Of a DNA stretch of 11,933 bases, positions 1 through 6,749 are shown one piece after another. The translations under genes and the position numbers were made by a program. This DNA comes from Caldilineaceae bacterium (GTDB lineage: Bacteria; Chloroflexota; Anaerolineae; Caldilineales; Caldilineaceae): contig JAPPKT010000191.1 in the NCBI GenBank assembly GCA_028819675.1, forward strand, positions 1-11,933. The letters are read 5' to 3'. Each line of letters opens with the position of its first letter. The first letter of the stretch is position 1. The notes beneath the pieces were generated by a model that saw nothing but the letters and a program-made list of their open reading frames with translations, ran no database searches and was not told the origin of the DNA.

Positions 1-33
1 CCCCGCAACGCCCCCTCTCCTACAACACGCCTC

Positions 34-50
34 ATCGACCGGGTGTCGAT
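34..50. repeat. Short inverted repeat (hairpin)
   Basis: ATCGAC (34-39) and GTCGAT (45-50) are perfect reverse complements around a 5-base loop. No T tract follows on either strand, so it is not a standard rho-independent terminator. It could be an operator or chance. Confidence 0.35.
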
Positions 51-60
51 ATTGGTGACG

Positions 61-88
61 GGTGCCTATTCCAAGGTGCCTAGCCAAA
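61..88. repeat. Tandem 14-bp direct repeat
   Basis: Two adjacent 14-base units both begin with GGTGCCTA (61-68 and 75-82) and match at 12 of 14 positions. With two copies only, a role as a binding site is speculative. Confidence 0.4.
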
Positions 89-307
89 CCATGACCCGCC
101 CAAAGTCGGTGAACAACCCCAGCCACCGCTGGCGCCGATTCCCCGCCAGACTGTTCCCACCCCAAATCTGGGATGCACCCTGTGTATTCTGGGGCTCACA
201 CCCGCGCGCAACCACCATCATCCGTAATCCGGCGTCGGCCCGCTCCAATACTATGGTAACTCCGAAAAGCTGCTGAGAGCGGTCTGAGACAATGGAAGCG
301 CAGACTG

Positions 308-1471
308 CTAGCCGATCTCCACCATGCGCTGGACCGAACGAGCAGCCCTGACCAGGATTTCCTCGGGAACGGTTATCTCGTACTGCATCTTTTCCAGCGC
401 GGCCAGGGTATCTTCCATTGTAATCTGGCCCATATGCGGGCAGCGGACAGAGCAAAGACGCAGCATCTCCTTGTCCGGGTTGGCCCCTATGATATTGTCA
501 CCCATCGAGCACTCCGTCAGAAGCAGGTAACGGGGCGCGTCCGTCTCCTCAACGTGGCGGATCATCGCTGAAGTACTACCCGTAAAGTCCGATGCCGCAA
601 CCACCTCCGGGCTGCACTCCGGATGCGAAAGAACCGCGACATCTGGAAACTCGGCCCGCACGCGCCGGATATCGTCTACGGTGAACTTGTCGTGGACTTC
701 ACACCGGCCGTGCCATCCGATCAAGTCGAAAGCCTCCGTCTGCAACGGGATCACCGGGTGCCCGGTATCCTGGTCGCGGTGGGTCTGGCCCAGCGCTTCG
801 AACGAAACCGCTGCCGGCTCGCCTCCGCCCCCTCGCGTCCCTTCTACGCCGGTGGCCTGTGGGAAAATGATCTGCTTGCCTGTCTCCTCCGCCACATTCT
901 TGGCCAGATACTCATCAGGCAGGAAAATGACCTGTTCCGAGTCCAGCGAGTTGACGACCGCCACCGCGTTTCCGCTCGTGCAGCAGACGTCCGTCTCCGC
1001 TTTTACATCGGCATATGTATTCACGTATGTGACCACCGGTACCCCGGGAAACTGCGCCTTCAGGCGCCGCACGTCCTCCGCCGTAATGCTTGCGGCCAGC
1101 GAGCAGCCCGCCTTTTCAGCCGGAAGCAGGACCGTCTTGTCCGGGCTCAGAATCTTTGCCGTCTCCGCCATGAACTCCACGCCGCAGAAAACGATTACCT
1201 CCTTGTCGGTCTGGGCCGCCATCCGGCTCAGGTACAGCGAGTCGCCGACAAAGTCCGGAATCGAATGGAACAGCGCCGCCTCCATGTAGTTGTGACCGAG
1301 GATGACCGCGTTGCGTTCCTTCTTGAGGCGATTTATCTGCACCGCAATCTCCGCCTTGATGCGCAACTCTACGTCCAGGACCACGTTGTGGAGCCTGTGC
1401 GCAAGAGCCTCGTACATTGACCTGGCATCGGTGACCTCTGCCAGGGGTGTTGTCAGTGTTGCCGCCGCCAT
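308..1471 (-). CDS. nadA: Quinolinate synthase NadA (long form)
   Basis: Cytoplasmic [4Fe-4S] enzyme that condenses iminoaspartate with dihydroxyacetone phosphate to quinolinate in de novo NAD synthesis. The 387-residue product has the NadA pattern throughout: ILGHNYM near residue 57, VIVFCGVEFMAETAKILSP (93-110), VTYVNTYADVKA, CCTSGNA (163-169), the SHPEC block (282-286) and a terminal CPHMGQITMEDTL block. Likely cluster ligands are Cys96, Cys257 and Cys344. About 45 residues (roughly 204-250) sit between the TGK and GRCEVH motifs. As I recall, Bacillus-type long NadA has an insertion at the same place, and the CPHM ending also fits that type, whereas E. coli-type enzymes lack it. The ATG start follows a GAGG-like ribosome site about 9 bases upstream. 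It is 63 bases downstream of nadC on the same strand, so the two very likely form an operon. No nadB is visible here. Confidence 0.97.
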   Translation of the reverse strand: MAAATLTTPLAEVTDARSMYEALAHRLHNVVLDVELRIKAEIAVQINRLKKERNAVILGHNYMEAALFHSIPDFVGDSLYLSRMAAQTDKEVIVFCGVEFMAETAKILSPDKTVLLPAEKAGCSLAASITAEDVRRLKAQFPGVPVVTYVNTYADVKAETDVCCTSGNAVAVVNSLDSEQVIFLPDEYLAKNVAEETGKQIIFPQATGVEGTRGGGGEPAAVSFEALGQTHRDQDTGHPVIPLQTEAFDLIGWHGRCEVHDKFTVDDIRRVRAEFPDVAVLSHPECSPEVVAASDFTGSTSAMIRHVEETDAPRYLLLTECSMGDNIIGANPDKEMLRLCSVRCPHMGQITMEDTLAALEKMQYEITVPEEILVRAARSVQRMVEIG

Positions 1472-1534
1472 GGGTGCTACCTCGCTTTTTTTATCTGTAG
1501 CCGGACTCTTACATCTGTACTCATGTGGAGAGCG

Positions 1535-2413
1535 TCAAACTGCCATCTCCAAATCGAAACTGATGTCGAGCGCGGGAACCGAATGGGTGAGCGCGCCCAC
1601 CGAAATATAGTCCACACCGGTCGCGGCCACCGCCGCCACCTTCTCCAGGCTGATGCCGCCGGACGCTTCTAGAGGGGTTTGACCCGCGGTGATGGCAACG
1701 GCCTCTCCAATCTGTTCTGGCGTCATGTTGTCGAGTAGAATCCGGTCTACGTCGAGCGCCAGCGCCTCTTCCAATTGGACTAGATCCGACACTTCAACCT
1801 CGATTTCCAGACCCGGGAATCGTCCCCGGATGCCCTCAACAGCCGCCGTGATACCCCCCGCCGCCGCGATGTGATTGTCCTTGACGAGTGCCATATCAAA
1901 GAGACCGAAGCGGTGATTCAAGCCCCCGCCCAGCTTCACCGCCCTCTTGTCGAACACGCGCAATCCCGGCGCCGTCTTGCGCGTGTCCAGGATCACTACC
2001 TTTGTGCCCTCGACCGCCTCAACGTACCTCCGTGTCAATGTCGCGATACCCGACATGCGTTGCACAAAGTTCAGCGCCACTCTTTCTGCCGTCAGCAGGA
2101 TCTGAGCCGGGCCGCTTGCGCTCGCCACGACAGTCCCTGCCGCAACCCTTTCACCGTCTTCAACATAAGGGCAGAACTGAAAAGGCTGACCTATCCCCTT
2201 ATTGGACGATTTCGCTTCCCAGTCCTGAAGAAGACTATAGGTCAGTTCGACTACTTCCAGCCCTGCTATCGTACCTGACGACTTTGCCAGAAACCGTCCT
2301 TTGGCCTGTCTCTCCGCCGGGATCGTTGCCAAAGTGGTAGCGTCTCCGCTGCCGATATCCTCCTTCAATGCCAACTGAACGGCCGGTTTGACCTTTTTCA
2401 GGAATTCGTTCAC
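1535..2413 (-). CDS. nadC: Nicotinate-nucleotide pyrophosphorylase (carboxylating), NadC
   Basis: Quinolinate phosphoribosyltransferase: quinolinate plus PRPP gives nicotinate mononucleotide, CO2 and pyrophosphate, the step directly after NadA. The 292-residue length is normal for the family. Visible motifs are the N-terminal KEDIGSGDATT (17-27), TAERVALNFVQRMSGIAT (109-125), the substrate-binding DTRKTAPGLR (143-152), KLGGGLNHRFGL, VKDNHI (177-182), EVEVSD, LLDNM (226-230), EASGGI (249-254) and VGALTHS (272-278). The start is GTG; an in-frame TAA lies three codons upstream, so no earlier start is possible, and an AAGG ribosome site lies about 9 bases before it. It is the first gene of the nadC-nadA operon and diverges from the membrane-protein/nnrE cluster. 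Confidence 0.97.
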   Translation of the reverse strand: MNEFLKKVKPAVQLALKEDIGSGDATTLATIPAERQAKGRFLAKSSGTIAGLEVVELTYSLLQDWEAKSSNKGIGQPFQFCPYVEDGERVAAGTVVASASGPAQILLTAERVALNFVQRMSGIATLTRRYVEAVEGTKVVILDTRKTAPGLRVFDKRAVKLGGGLNHRFGLFDMALVKDNHIAAAGGITAAVEGIRGRFPGLEIEVEVSDLVQLEEALALDVDRILLDNMTPEQIGEAVAITAGQTPLEASGGISLEKVAAVAATGVDYISVGALTHSVPALDISFDLEMAV

Positions 2414-2477
2414 GCGCCTTTACCTTACGGGAGGCAACCCCTGCCGCAACTGTCAAACGGAATATGCTGTACCGCGT

Positions 2478-2507
2478 AGAATACCACTGTAGAGATGGAT
2501 TTTACAA
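2478..2507 (-). promoter_or_regulatory. Candidate sigma70-type promoter for nadC-nadA
   Basis: On the minus strand, TTGTAA (2507-2502) is followed after 18 bases by TATTCT (2483-2478), which is preceded by TG plus one base as in an extended -10. Transcription would begin near 2471, giving a leader of about 57 bases before the nadC GTG. Four of six consensus matches in each box; a prediction only. Confidence 0.4.
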
Positions 2508-2679
2508 ACGGGTTGCCACGATTCCAATCCGATTATGCTGGACCCTCAATGCCTCCGCCTCGGTTTCCGAAACGAGGCAACCCGTCTCCGCAGATGCCTC
2601 CAACTCTGCCTCCGCTATTACCGCGATTGGCAAGCAGGCAATATCTGCCTCGAGGAAGACTCGACTACCCGTGTGCGCT

Positions 2680-2707
2680 TTGATTGGCTCTCCAGTTCGG
2701 TTACACT
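2680..2707 (+). promoter_or_regulatory. Candidate promoter for the membrane-protein/nnrE operon
   Basis: TTGATT (2680-2685), a 16-base spacer and TACACT (2702-2707) resemble a sigma70 promoter with four of six matches in each box. Transcription would begin near 2714, about 30 to 40 bases before the first start codon of the cluster. Confidence 0.35.
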
Positions 2708-2744
2708 GAAACCAAGCTAAATCAGGTGCGTAATCTATATTGGA

Positions 2745-3836
2745 ATGTTGCCGATGAGTGAATCGATTCTCTCAGACTCCATCGCCTCGGCCCCGACCAG
2801 GCCCCATGAGAATACCGCCCGGGCGAAGCCCGTTTCGGGGTTGCAATTCGACTGGCTGATCAACCTGCTGTGCGCGGTATTCGTCGGCGGCCTGTACCTG
2901 GACGGCTGGGCACACAATCATGGGCGAGTCGATGAGTCATTTTTCACACCTTGGCATGCCTTTTTCTACAGCGGATTCTTGCTGGTGGCGCTTGCATTTG
3001 GTGCCGCTGTACTTGCCAACCGTAGGCGAGGTTATCCACTGCCTCTTGCTATCCCCGACGGCTATCGCCTGACGGGAGTCGGCCTGTTCATATTCGCTGC
3101 CGGCGGCGTCGGCGACATGGTATGGCACATACTCTTCGGAATCGAGGAAGGCGCCGAAGCGCTCTTCAGCCCGACCCACATCCTCCTGGGACTCGGTATT
3201 GGCTTGACTGTAACCGGCCCGCTGCGCGCCGCCTGGAACAGAAAGGACGCCCTGGCGAGTTGGCGCGAGTTGGGGCCTGCCATCGCCTCTTTGGGAGCCC
3301 TTCTGGCTGCCTTAACCTTCTTCATGATGTTTTTCTTCCCCGTCACCGTCCTTCTTGGCACACCTGGGACAGGCAGCGGCTACTTTCGCAACGACGTAGG
3401 CAAAGTGGCGGGCCTGGTCGGGGCGACCATCACCGCTGCCGCGCTCGCAGGGCCTCTACTCTTGACCCTGCGCCGCTGGCGGCTGCCCCTTGGAGCAGTT
3501 TCCTCAGTCCTCTGCCTCTCAATACTGGGCGCAACCATTCTGGACTACGAGCGCACTCTCATGATCTGGCTCGCCGTCGGCATGGCCGTCCCCGCCGTGG
3601 CTGTAGACTATCTTGCATGGCGGGCAAATCCATCCGGCAACCCGAACTCGGTTCGCTGGCTTGCCCCGGCGATTCCCCTGCTTCTTTACGGCGGGTATTA
3701 CACCGTTCTCTTGCCTACAGTCGGGTCGACCTGGTCGGTTCACATGTGGACCAGCACAATCGTAATCCCAACCATGGTCTGCTGGCTTCTCAGCTTTCTG
3801 CTCGTGCCGCCGCGCATGCCCGAGCAACTTCCGTGA
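2745..3836 (+). CDS. Polytopic membrane protein of unknown function with conserved-looking His/Asp clusters
   Basis: I do not recognise a named family. The 363-residue product has a short polar N-terminus and about ten hydrophobic segments (roughly residues 36-54, 70-92, 108-130, 143-160, 177-204, 221-243, 247-266, 271-291, 306-325, 333-354). Polar residues cluster at the ends of the first four: DGWAHNHG (53-60), DESFFTPWH (63-71), GDMVWHILFGIEEG (123-136) and SPTH (142-145), giving His57, His59, His71, His128 and His145 plus acidic partners. This could be a metal or cofactor site within the membrane, which is inference. The first ATG (2745) has GGA only just upstream; a second ATG at 2754 has the same GGA at 9 bases and may be the true start, removing three residues. 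The stop overlaps the start of nnrE (GTGA), so the two are probably translationally coupled. Confidence 0.85.
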   Translation: MLPMSESILSDSIASAPTRPHENTARAKPVSGLQFDWLINLLCAVFVGGLYLDGWAHNHGRVDESFFTPWHAFFYSGFLLVALAFGAAVLANRRRGYPLPLAIPDGYRLTGVGLFIFAAGGVGDMVWHILFGIEEGAEALFSPTHILLGLGIGLTVTGPLRAAWNRKDALASWRELGPAIASLGALLAALTFFMMFFFPVTVLLGTPGTGSGYFRNDVGKVAGLVGATITAAALAGPLLLTLRRWRLPLGAVSSVLCLSILGATILDYERTLMIWLAVGMAVPAVAVDYLAWRANPSGNPNSVRWLAPAIPLLLYGGYYTVLLPTVGSTWSVHMWTSTIVIPTMVCWLLSFLLVPPRMPEQLP

Positions 3837-4594
3837 TCCTGCCAGCTCTCTCCACCGACCAGATGCGGGAAGTGGACCGGCTGATGGTCGAGCGCTTCGG
3901 CATCCAGCTGCTCCAGATGATGGAAAACGCCGGCCGCAACCTCGCCCTGCTCGCCAAACAGCTCCTGTCCGACGAAGATGACGACGAAGACGCCCTGCAG
4001 GACCGCCCAATCGTCGTCCTCGCCGGGCGCGGCAACAACGGCGGCGGCGGTCTCGCCGCCGCCCGTCACCTTCTCAACTGGGGCGCCTGGGTCCAGATCG
4101 TACTTACCCATCTTCCAACCGACCTGCCGCCAGGCGCGATGAAAGACCAGCTCTCGATTCTTCAGAAAATGGGCGCCCCGCTCGCCTGGGCCGAGGAAGG
4201 CTGGGAGCTCCCCCCGGCCGACCTGGTTGTCGACGCCCTGATCGGCTACGGTATTTCAGGAGACCCACGCGGCCGCACCGCTGACCTGATCCAGCTCGCA
4301 AACAGCAGCGTAGCCCCCATACTCAGCCTGGACGCCCCCAGCGGCCTCGACTCGACCAGCGGCCAGCTCTATGTCCCGCATGTTTCGGCGACCGCCACCA
4401 TGACGCTTGCCCTGCCTAAGCGCGGGCTCCTGCAGCCGGCCGCACGGGCTGCCTCTGGCCAGCTCTTCCTCGCCGATACCGGGGTGCCGCCGTCACTCTA
4501 CGATTACCTGGACTTGGATCTGCCGCCGCTTTTTGCTATGAACACTGTCCTGCCCCTTCACTTTCAGGACGGCTCTTTTTCCCTTGAGGAGTAG
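3833..4594 (+). CDS. nnrE: NAD(P)H-hydrate epimerase (YjeF N-terminal domain, stand-alone)
   Basis: Interconverts R and S forms of damaged hydrated NAD(P)H so that a dehydratase can restore the cofactor. The 253-residue product covers only the YjeF N-terminal domain: STDQMREVDRLMVERFGI (7-24), MMENAGRNLA (29-38), GRGNNGGGG (65-73), DLVVDALIGYGISG (130-143), LDAPSGLDSTSG (166-177) and the ATATMTLALPKRGL block (186-199). The family normally reads NNGGDG; here the Asp is Gly. An acidic run at about 47-54 lengthens a loop. The ADP/ATP-dependent dehydratase domain, fused in many bacteria, is absent and must be elsewhere if present. I chose the GTG at 3833 because it overlaps the upstream stop as GTGA and the following residues match family N-termini; the frame is open further upstream, but that part lies inside the membrane-protein gene in another frame. 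Confidence 0.92.
   Translation: MILPALSTDQMREVDRLMVERFGIQLLQMMENAGRNLALLAKQLLSDEDDDEDALQDRPIVVLAGRGNNGGGGLAAARHLLNWGAWVQIVLTHLPTDLPPGAMKDQLSILQKMGAPLAWAEEGWELPPADLVVDALIGYGISGDPRGRTADLIQLANSSVAPILSLDAPSGLDSTSGQLYVPHVSATATMTLALPKRGLLQPAARAASGQLFLADTGVPPSLYDYLDLDLPPLFAMNTVLPLHFQDGSFSLEE
4586..4591 (+). promoter_or_regulatory. Ribosome binding site deciding the GTG start at 4601
   Basis: GAGGAG lies 9 bases before a GTG and is made from the last two Glu codons of nnrE, next to its TAG stop. It supports GTG at 4601 as the start of the next gene and tight coupling of the pair. Confidence 0.7.
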
Positions 4595-4600
4595 CCTGGC

Positions 4601-5182
4601 GTGTTTGACATATCGAACCTGTTCTTCGTTTTGAGCTATCTGCTCATCTTCCTTGGAATCGTCGGCGCTCTCGTTCCTCTGCTGCCCGGGCCGCCGCTCA
4701 TCTGGCTGGGCGCATTGGTCTGGGCCTGGGCAGACGGCTTTGTACGTATCGGTTGGCCGACGCTCCTTGTACTCGCCGTTTTGACAGTCATCGCCTGGGG
4801 CGCCGATCTGGCCCTGAGCTTTCTCGGCAGCAAAAGGTCGGGCGCAGGCTGGCGGTCCATCGGCGTATCAATATTGGGAGGCCTCGTCGGCGCGATCCTG
4901 CTCTCCAGCGTACCCGTCGTTGGCACCTTCATCGGGGCCGTGATCGGCTCGATCTCTGCCCTCTGGTTCATGGAGTACCGTCGCGCACAGGTTGCCCCCC
5001 CGGAAGGATCAGGCCTGAACACCGCAACCAACCCGCAGAGCCCCTCAACTGTACAGGAAAACAGGGCTAGGGCGACGCGAGCTGTAAAGGGTTATGTGGG
5101 CGGCTTCCTGATGGCCATGGCCGTCGAATTCATCATCAGCCTGATGATGCTGTCGATCTTTGCTTGGCAGGCCTTTTTGTAG
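4601..5182 (+). CDS. DUF456 family membrane protein
   Basis: A 193-residue, Gly-rich integral membrane protein matching DUF456 by eye: a first helix with GIVGALVPLLPGPPLIWLGAL (19-39), a second helix (about 52-76), the GSKRSGAGWRSIG turn (76-88), a third helix pair rich in Gly with VGTFIGAVIG (107-116), and a last helix (about 165-190). The family has no established function. A hydrophilic, Pro/Ser/Asn-rich loop (about 130-160) between the last helices looks less conserved. The start is GTG with a strong GAGGAG at 9 bases. Only 6 bases separate it from nnrE and 15 from the next gene, so it lies in the same operon. Confidence 0.9.
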   Translation: MFDISNLFFVLSYLLIFLGIVGALVPLLPGPPLIWLGALVWAWADGFVRIGWPTLLVLAVLTVIAWGADLALSFLGSKRSGAGWRSIGVSILGGLVGAILLSSVPVVGTFIGAVIGSISALWFMEYRRAQVAPPEGSGLNTATNPQSPSTVQENRARATRAVKGYVGGFLMAMAVEFIISLMMLSIFAWQAFL

Positions 5183-5197
5183 AGGGGCGGAAGAAAA

Positions 5198-5836
5198 TTG
5201 CGGGCCGTAATCTTCGTCAATGGCGAAATCGTCGACTACGCTGCGACGCCGCGCTGGCTGCATTCTGATGACTATCGCATCGCAGCCGACGGCGGCGCGC
5301 GCCACTTGGACGCCCTGGGGTTGTCGCCCCACGTAATCGTCGGCGACCTGGACAGCATCGACGAGGACCTCCTCGCCAGGTTCCAGCAGGAAGGCGCCGC
5401 CGTGGAAAGGCATCCAGCCGCCAAGGCCGCCACCGATCTGGAGCTCGCCATCGCACGTGCAGTCAGCGACGGCGCCGCAGAAATCCTGCTCATCGGCGCT
5501 CTCGGCGGCCGCCTCGACCAGACCCTCGCCAATCTGTTGATTCTGGCTGAAAGGAATCGGAATGTGCCACTGGCCGTTGCCGAGGGAGACCAGTTGGTGC
5601 GTGTGCTGCGGGGTCCCCAGCAGTTGACTCTGTCAGGGTCGGAGGGCTGCTACGTCAGCGCAATCGCTCTGAGTGAAGAGGTAACCGGCGTTACCTACAA
5701 AGGACTCGAGTACCCCCTGGCGAACGCAACGCTGCGCCTTGGCAGTACACGCGGCGTGAGCAACACACTGGCTTCCTCACCGGCACACATTTCAATCGAG
5801 ACCGGCATCCTGCTGGTGATTCAGCAATTCTTGTAG
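5198..5836 (+). CDS. thiN: Thiamine pyrophosphokinase
   Basis: Transfers pyrophosphate from ATP to thiamine to give thiamine diphosphate. The 212-residue length is typical of bacterial enzymes. Motifs: AADGGA (29-34), VGDLDSIDE (48-56), a K..TDLELAI stretch (76-85), LIGALGGRLDQTLAN (98-112), GVTYKGLEYPL (164-174) and GVSN (186-189). The stretch usually written KDxTD reads KAATD here, so one Asp is lost. The start is TTG at 5198, preceded by a GAGGGGCGGAAG purine run; no ATG fits, because the conserved first strand (AVIFVNGE) begins right at this point. It is last in the four-gene operon. No thiamine synthesis genes or TPP riboswitch are visible here, so the cell may salvage thiamine, or make it from genes elsewhere. 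Confidence 0.94.
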   Translation: MRAVIFVNGEIVDYAATPRWLHSDDYRIAADGGARHLDALGLSPHVIVGDLDSIDEDLLARFQQEGAAVERHPAAKAATDLELAIARAVSDGAAEILLIGALGGRLDQTLANLLILAERNRNVPLAVAEGDQLVRVLRGPQQLTLSGSEGCYVSAIALSEEVTGVTYKGLEYPLANATLRLGSTRGVSNTLASSPAHISIETGILLVIQQFL

Positions 5837-5930
5837 CGGATGCATTCTGTTGATTTTCGTGACTCCGCACTCCCTGGCAGTCAACTTCTCGCAGCTGAGG
5901 TTGATTCGGCAGTTCTCTCGACTGTGAATC
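5837..5930. other. Convergent gap between thiN and the Lgt-like gene
   Basis: A 94-base gap between converging genes. I see only a weak GTTGA/TCAAC inverted repeat (about 5848-5884) with a long loop and no T run, so no confident terminator. Confidence 0.4.
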
Positions 5931-6749
5931 TCACTCTTCTGCAGGACTGAAGCCTTCGCCTCCGGTTTCTGCCACCTTCAGTCGGCCCTCCCTGTCCGCT
6001 GTCCGCGCCAGCACAAACGCCAGCCCTGCCGCCGCGATCAGCGCCGCCACCTGAGAAGTACGCACCGATCCCAACAGCCGGTTGTCCGCCGCAAACCCGT
6101 CCGCAAACAGCCGCAACAGTGCAAACGCCAGGATTGCCTGGCCTGCCAGCCGACCCGGCCCGCGCCAGTTTCCCCATACCAGTGACCCGCCAACGATCAG
6201 CATCATCCCAATGGCCCGGTACAATGCAACCGGATGACGGATCGAGGCCGACTGCGACTGGACCGCCTCAGAAGAATCCCCCGTCAAGGACAGAAACAAG
6301 GACAACGCGCCCGCCGGCACGCCCATCGTACCCACCACAGCGCCCGTCAGAAAGTTCGAAATCTCCAGCACCACACCGCCCGCCAGCAGCCCGAACACAG
6401 CCGCCACCCCGACCGGTCTTGGATCAACCCCCACGCGAATCAAATACAGGTAGGCCGCGACCAGGCTGCCCACCACCGCCGGCCACAACAGCAGTCCCCC
6501 CGGCCGGATGCTGACCAGAAGCAGCGGCTCCGCGCGATACACGCTCCAGAACTGGACTGCATGCGACAGCCGGGCTACAATGACCCCCGCCGCGAAGGCA
6601 ATCGTGCCCAGATTCCAGGTCATGTCCGGGTCCAACTGCAGACGCCTGCCCACCCGCGCCATGACCGACAGTCCGAACCAGGCAGCCACGATCGCCAGGA
6701 TCTGGGCCGTAGGCAGCGATAAGGGCCCCAAAGGAAGTGACGGATACAC
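5931..6749 (-). CDS. Divergent prolipoprotein diacylglyceryl transferase (Lgt)-like membrane protein
   Basis: The 272-residue product has about seven hydrophobic segments and follows the order of Lgt blocks: an N-terminal SLPLGPLSLPTAQ like the family's FSLGPLSIRWYG, VIVARLSHAVQFW, RPGGLLLWPAVVG in place of SGGMSFHGGLLG, LEISNFLTGAVVG in place of GRxGNFxNxExxG, RHPVALYRA like RHPxQLYE, and a last helix with ALLRLFADGFAADN. Active Lgt moves a diacylglyceryl group from phosphatidylglycerol to the lipobox Cys of prolipoproteins in the inner membrane. Here the signature Arg (E. coli R143) is Glu, the glutamate is Ala and the loop His (H103) is Trp, while the Asn-Phe and the C-terminal Arg (R239-like) remain. 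It may be a paralogue with altered or lost activity. I chose the GTG at 6749 because GGAGG lies 7 bases upstream; a TTG at 6794 would add 15 residues without such a site. Confidence 0.75.
   Translation of the reverse strand: MYPSLPLGPLSLPTAQILAIVAAWFGLSVMARVGRRLQLDPDMTWNLGTIAFAAGVIVARLSHAVQFWSVYRAEPLLLVSIRPGGLLLWPAVVGSLVAAYLYLIRVGVDPRPVGVAAVFGLLAGGVVLEISNFLTGAVVGTMGVPAGALSLFLSLTGDSSEAVQSQSASIRHPVALYRAIGMMLIVGGSLVWGNWRGPGRLAGQAILAFALLRLFADGFAADNRLLGSVRTSQVAALIAAAGLAFVLARTADREGRLKVAETGGEGFSPAEE

Larger units (their letters stand above)
1..307. other. Non-coding flank downstream of nadA
   Basis: No convincing gene lies here. Short open frames exist on both strands (43-276 on plus; a minus frame 66-455 that runs into nadA), but they lack a good ribosome binding site, resemble nothing I know, and the minus one overlaps nadA out of frame. 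The stretch holds a 6-bp perfect inverted repeat (34-50), a 14-bp tandem repeat (61-88) and a GTCTG/CAGAC inverted repeat (282-286 and 301-305) just past the nadA stop. None is followed by a T run on the nadA strand, so no clear intrinsic terminator for nadA is visible. Confidence 0.6.
2414..2744. other. Divergent intergenic region between nadC and the membrane-protein operon
   Basis: This 331-base stretch separates divergent operons and should hold both promoters. Several short overlapping plus-strand open frames exist (for example 2495-2683, Pro-rich, and 2535-2720, Arg/Leu-rich), but none has a good ribosome site or the C/G-rich third-position bias of the real genes here. The middle (about 2549-2655) repeats CCTCCG/CTGCCTC words, which explains the Pro- or Ala/Ser-rich translations. 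A consensus TTGACA on the minus strand (2456-2451) has no -10 box at usable spacing. I see no tRNA, riboswitch or terminator. Confidence 0.6.

Noticed and set aside
272..290. CTGAGA words suggestive of a TPP riboswitch
   Set aside because: The remaining conserved TPP riboswitch elements are missing, and the position, downstream of nadA, makes no regulatory sense.
66..455. 129-codon minus-strand frame covering the end of nadA and the left flank
   Set aside because: It starts inside nadA out of frame, has no ribosome site and resembles no protein I know; I considered it as a coupled small gene but found no support.
623..1420. Long plus-strand open frame (265 codons) antisense to nadA
   Set aside because: It is a shadow of nadA in GC-rich DNA: Arg/His-rich composition, no known motifs, and nadA on the other strand is unmistakable.
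3122..3832. Upstream extension of the nnrE frame, which would give a 490-residue protein
   Set aside because: The extension lies inside the membrane-protein gene in another frame, is Arg/His/Ser-rich, and nothing in it matches a domain. The GTG at 3833 is the natural start.
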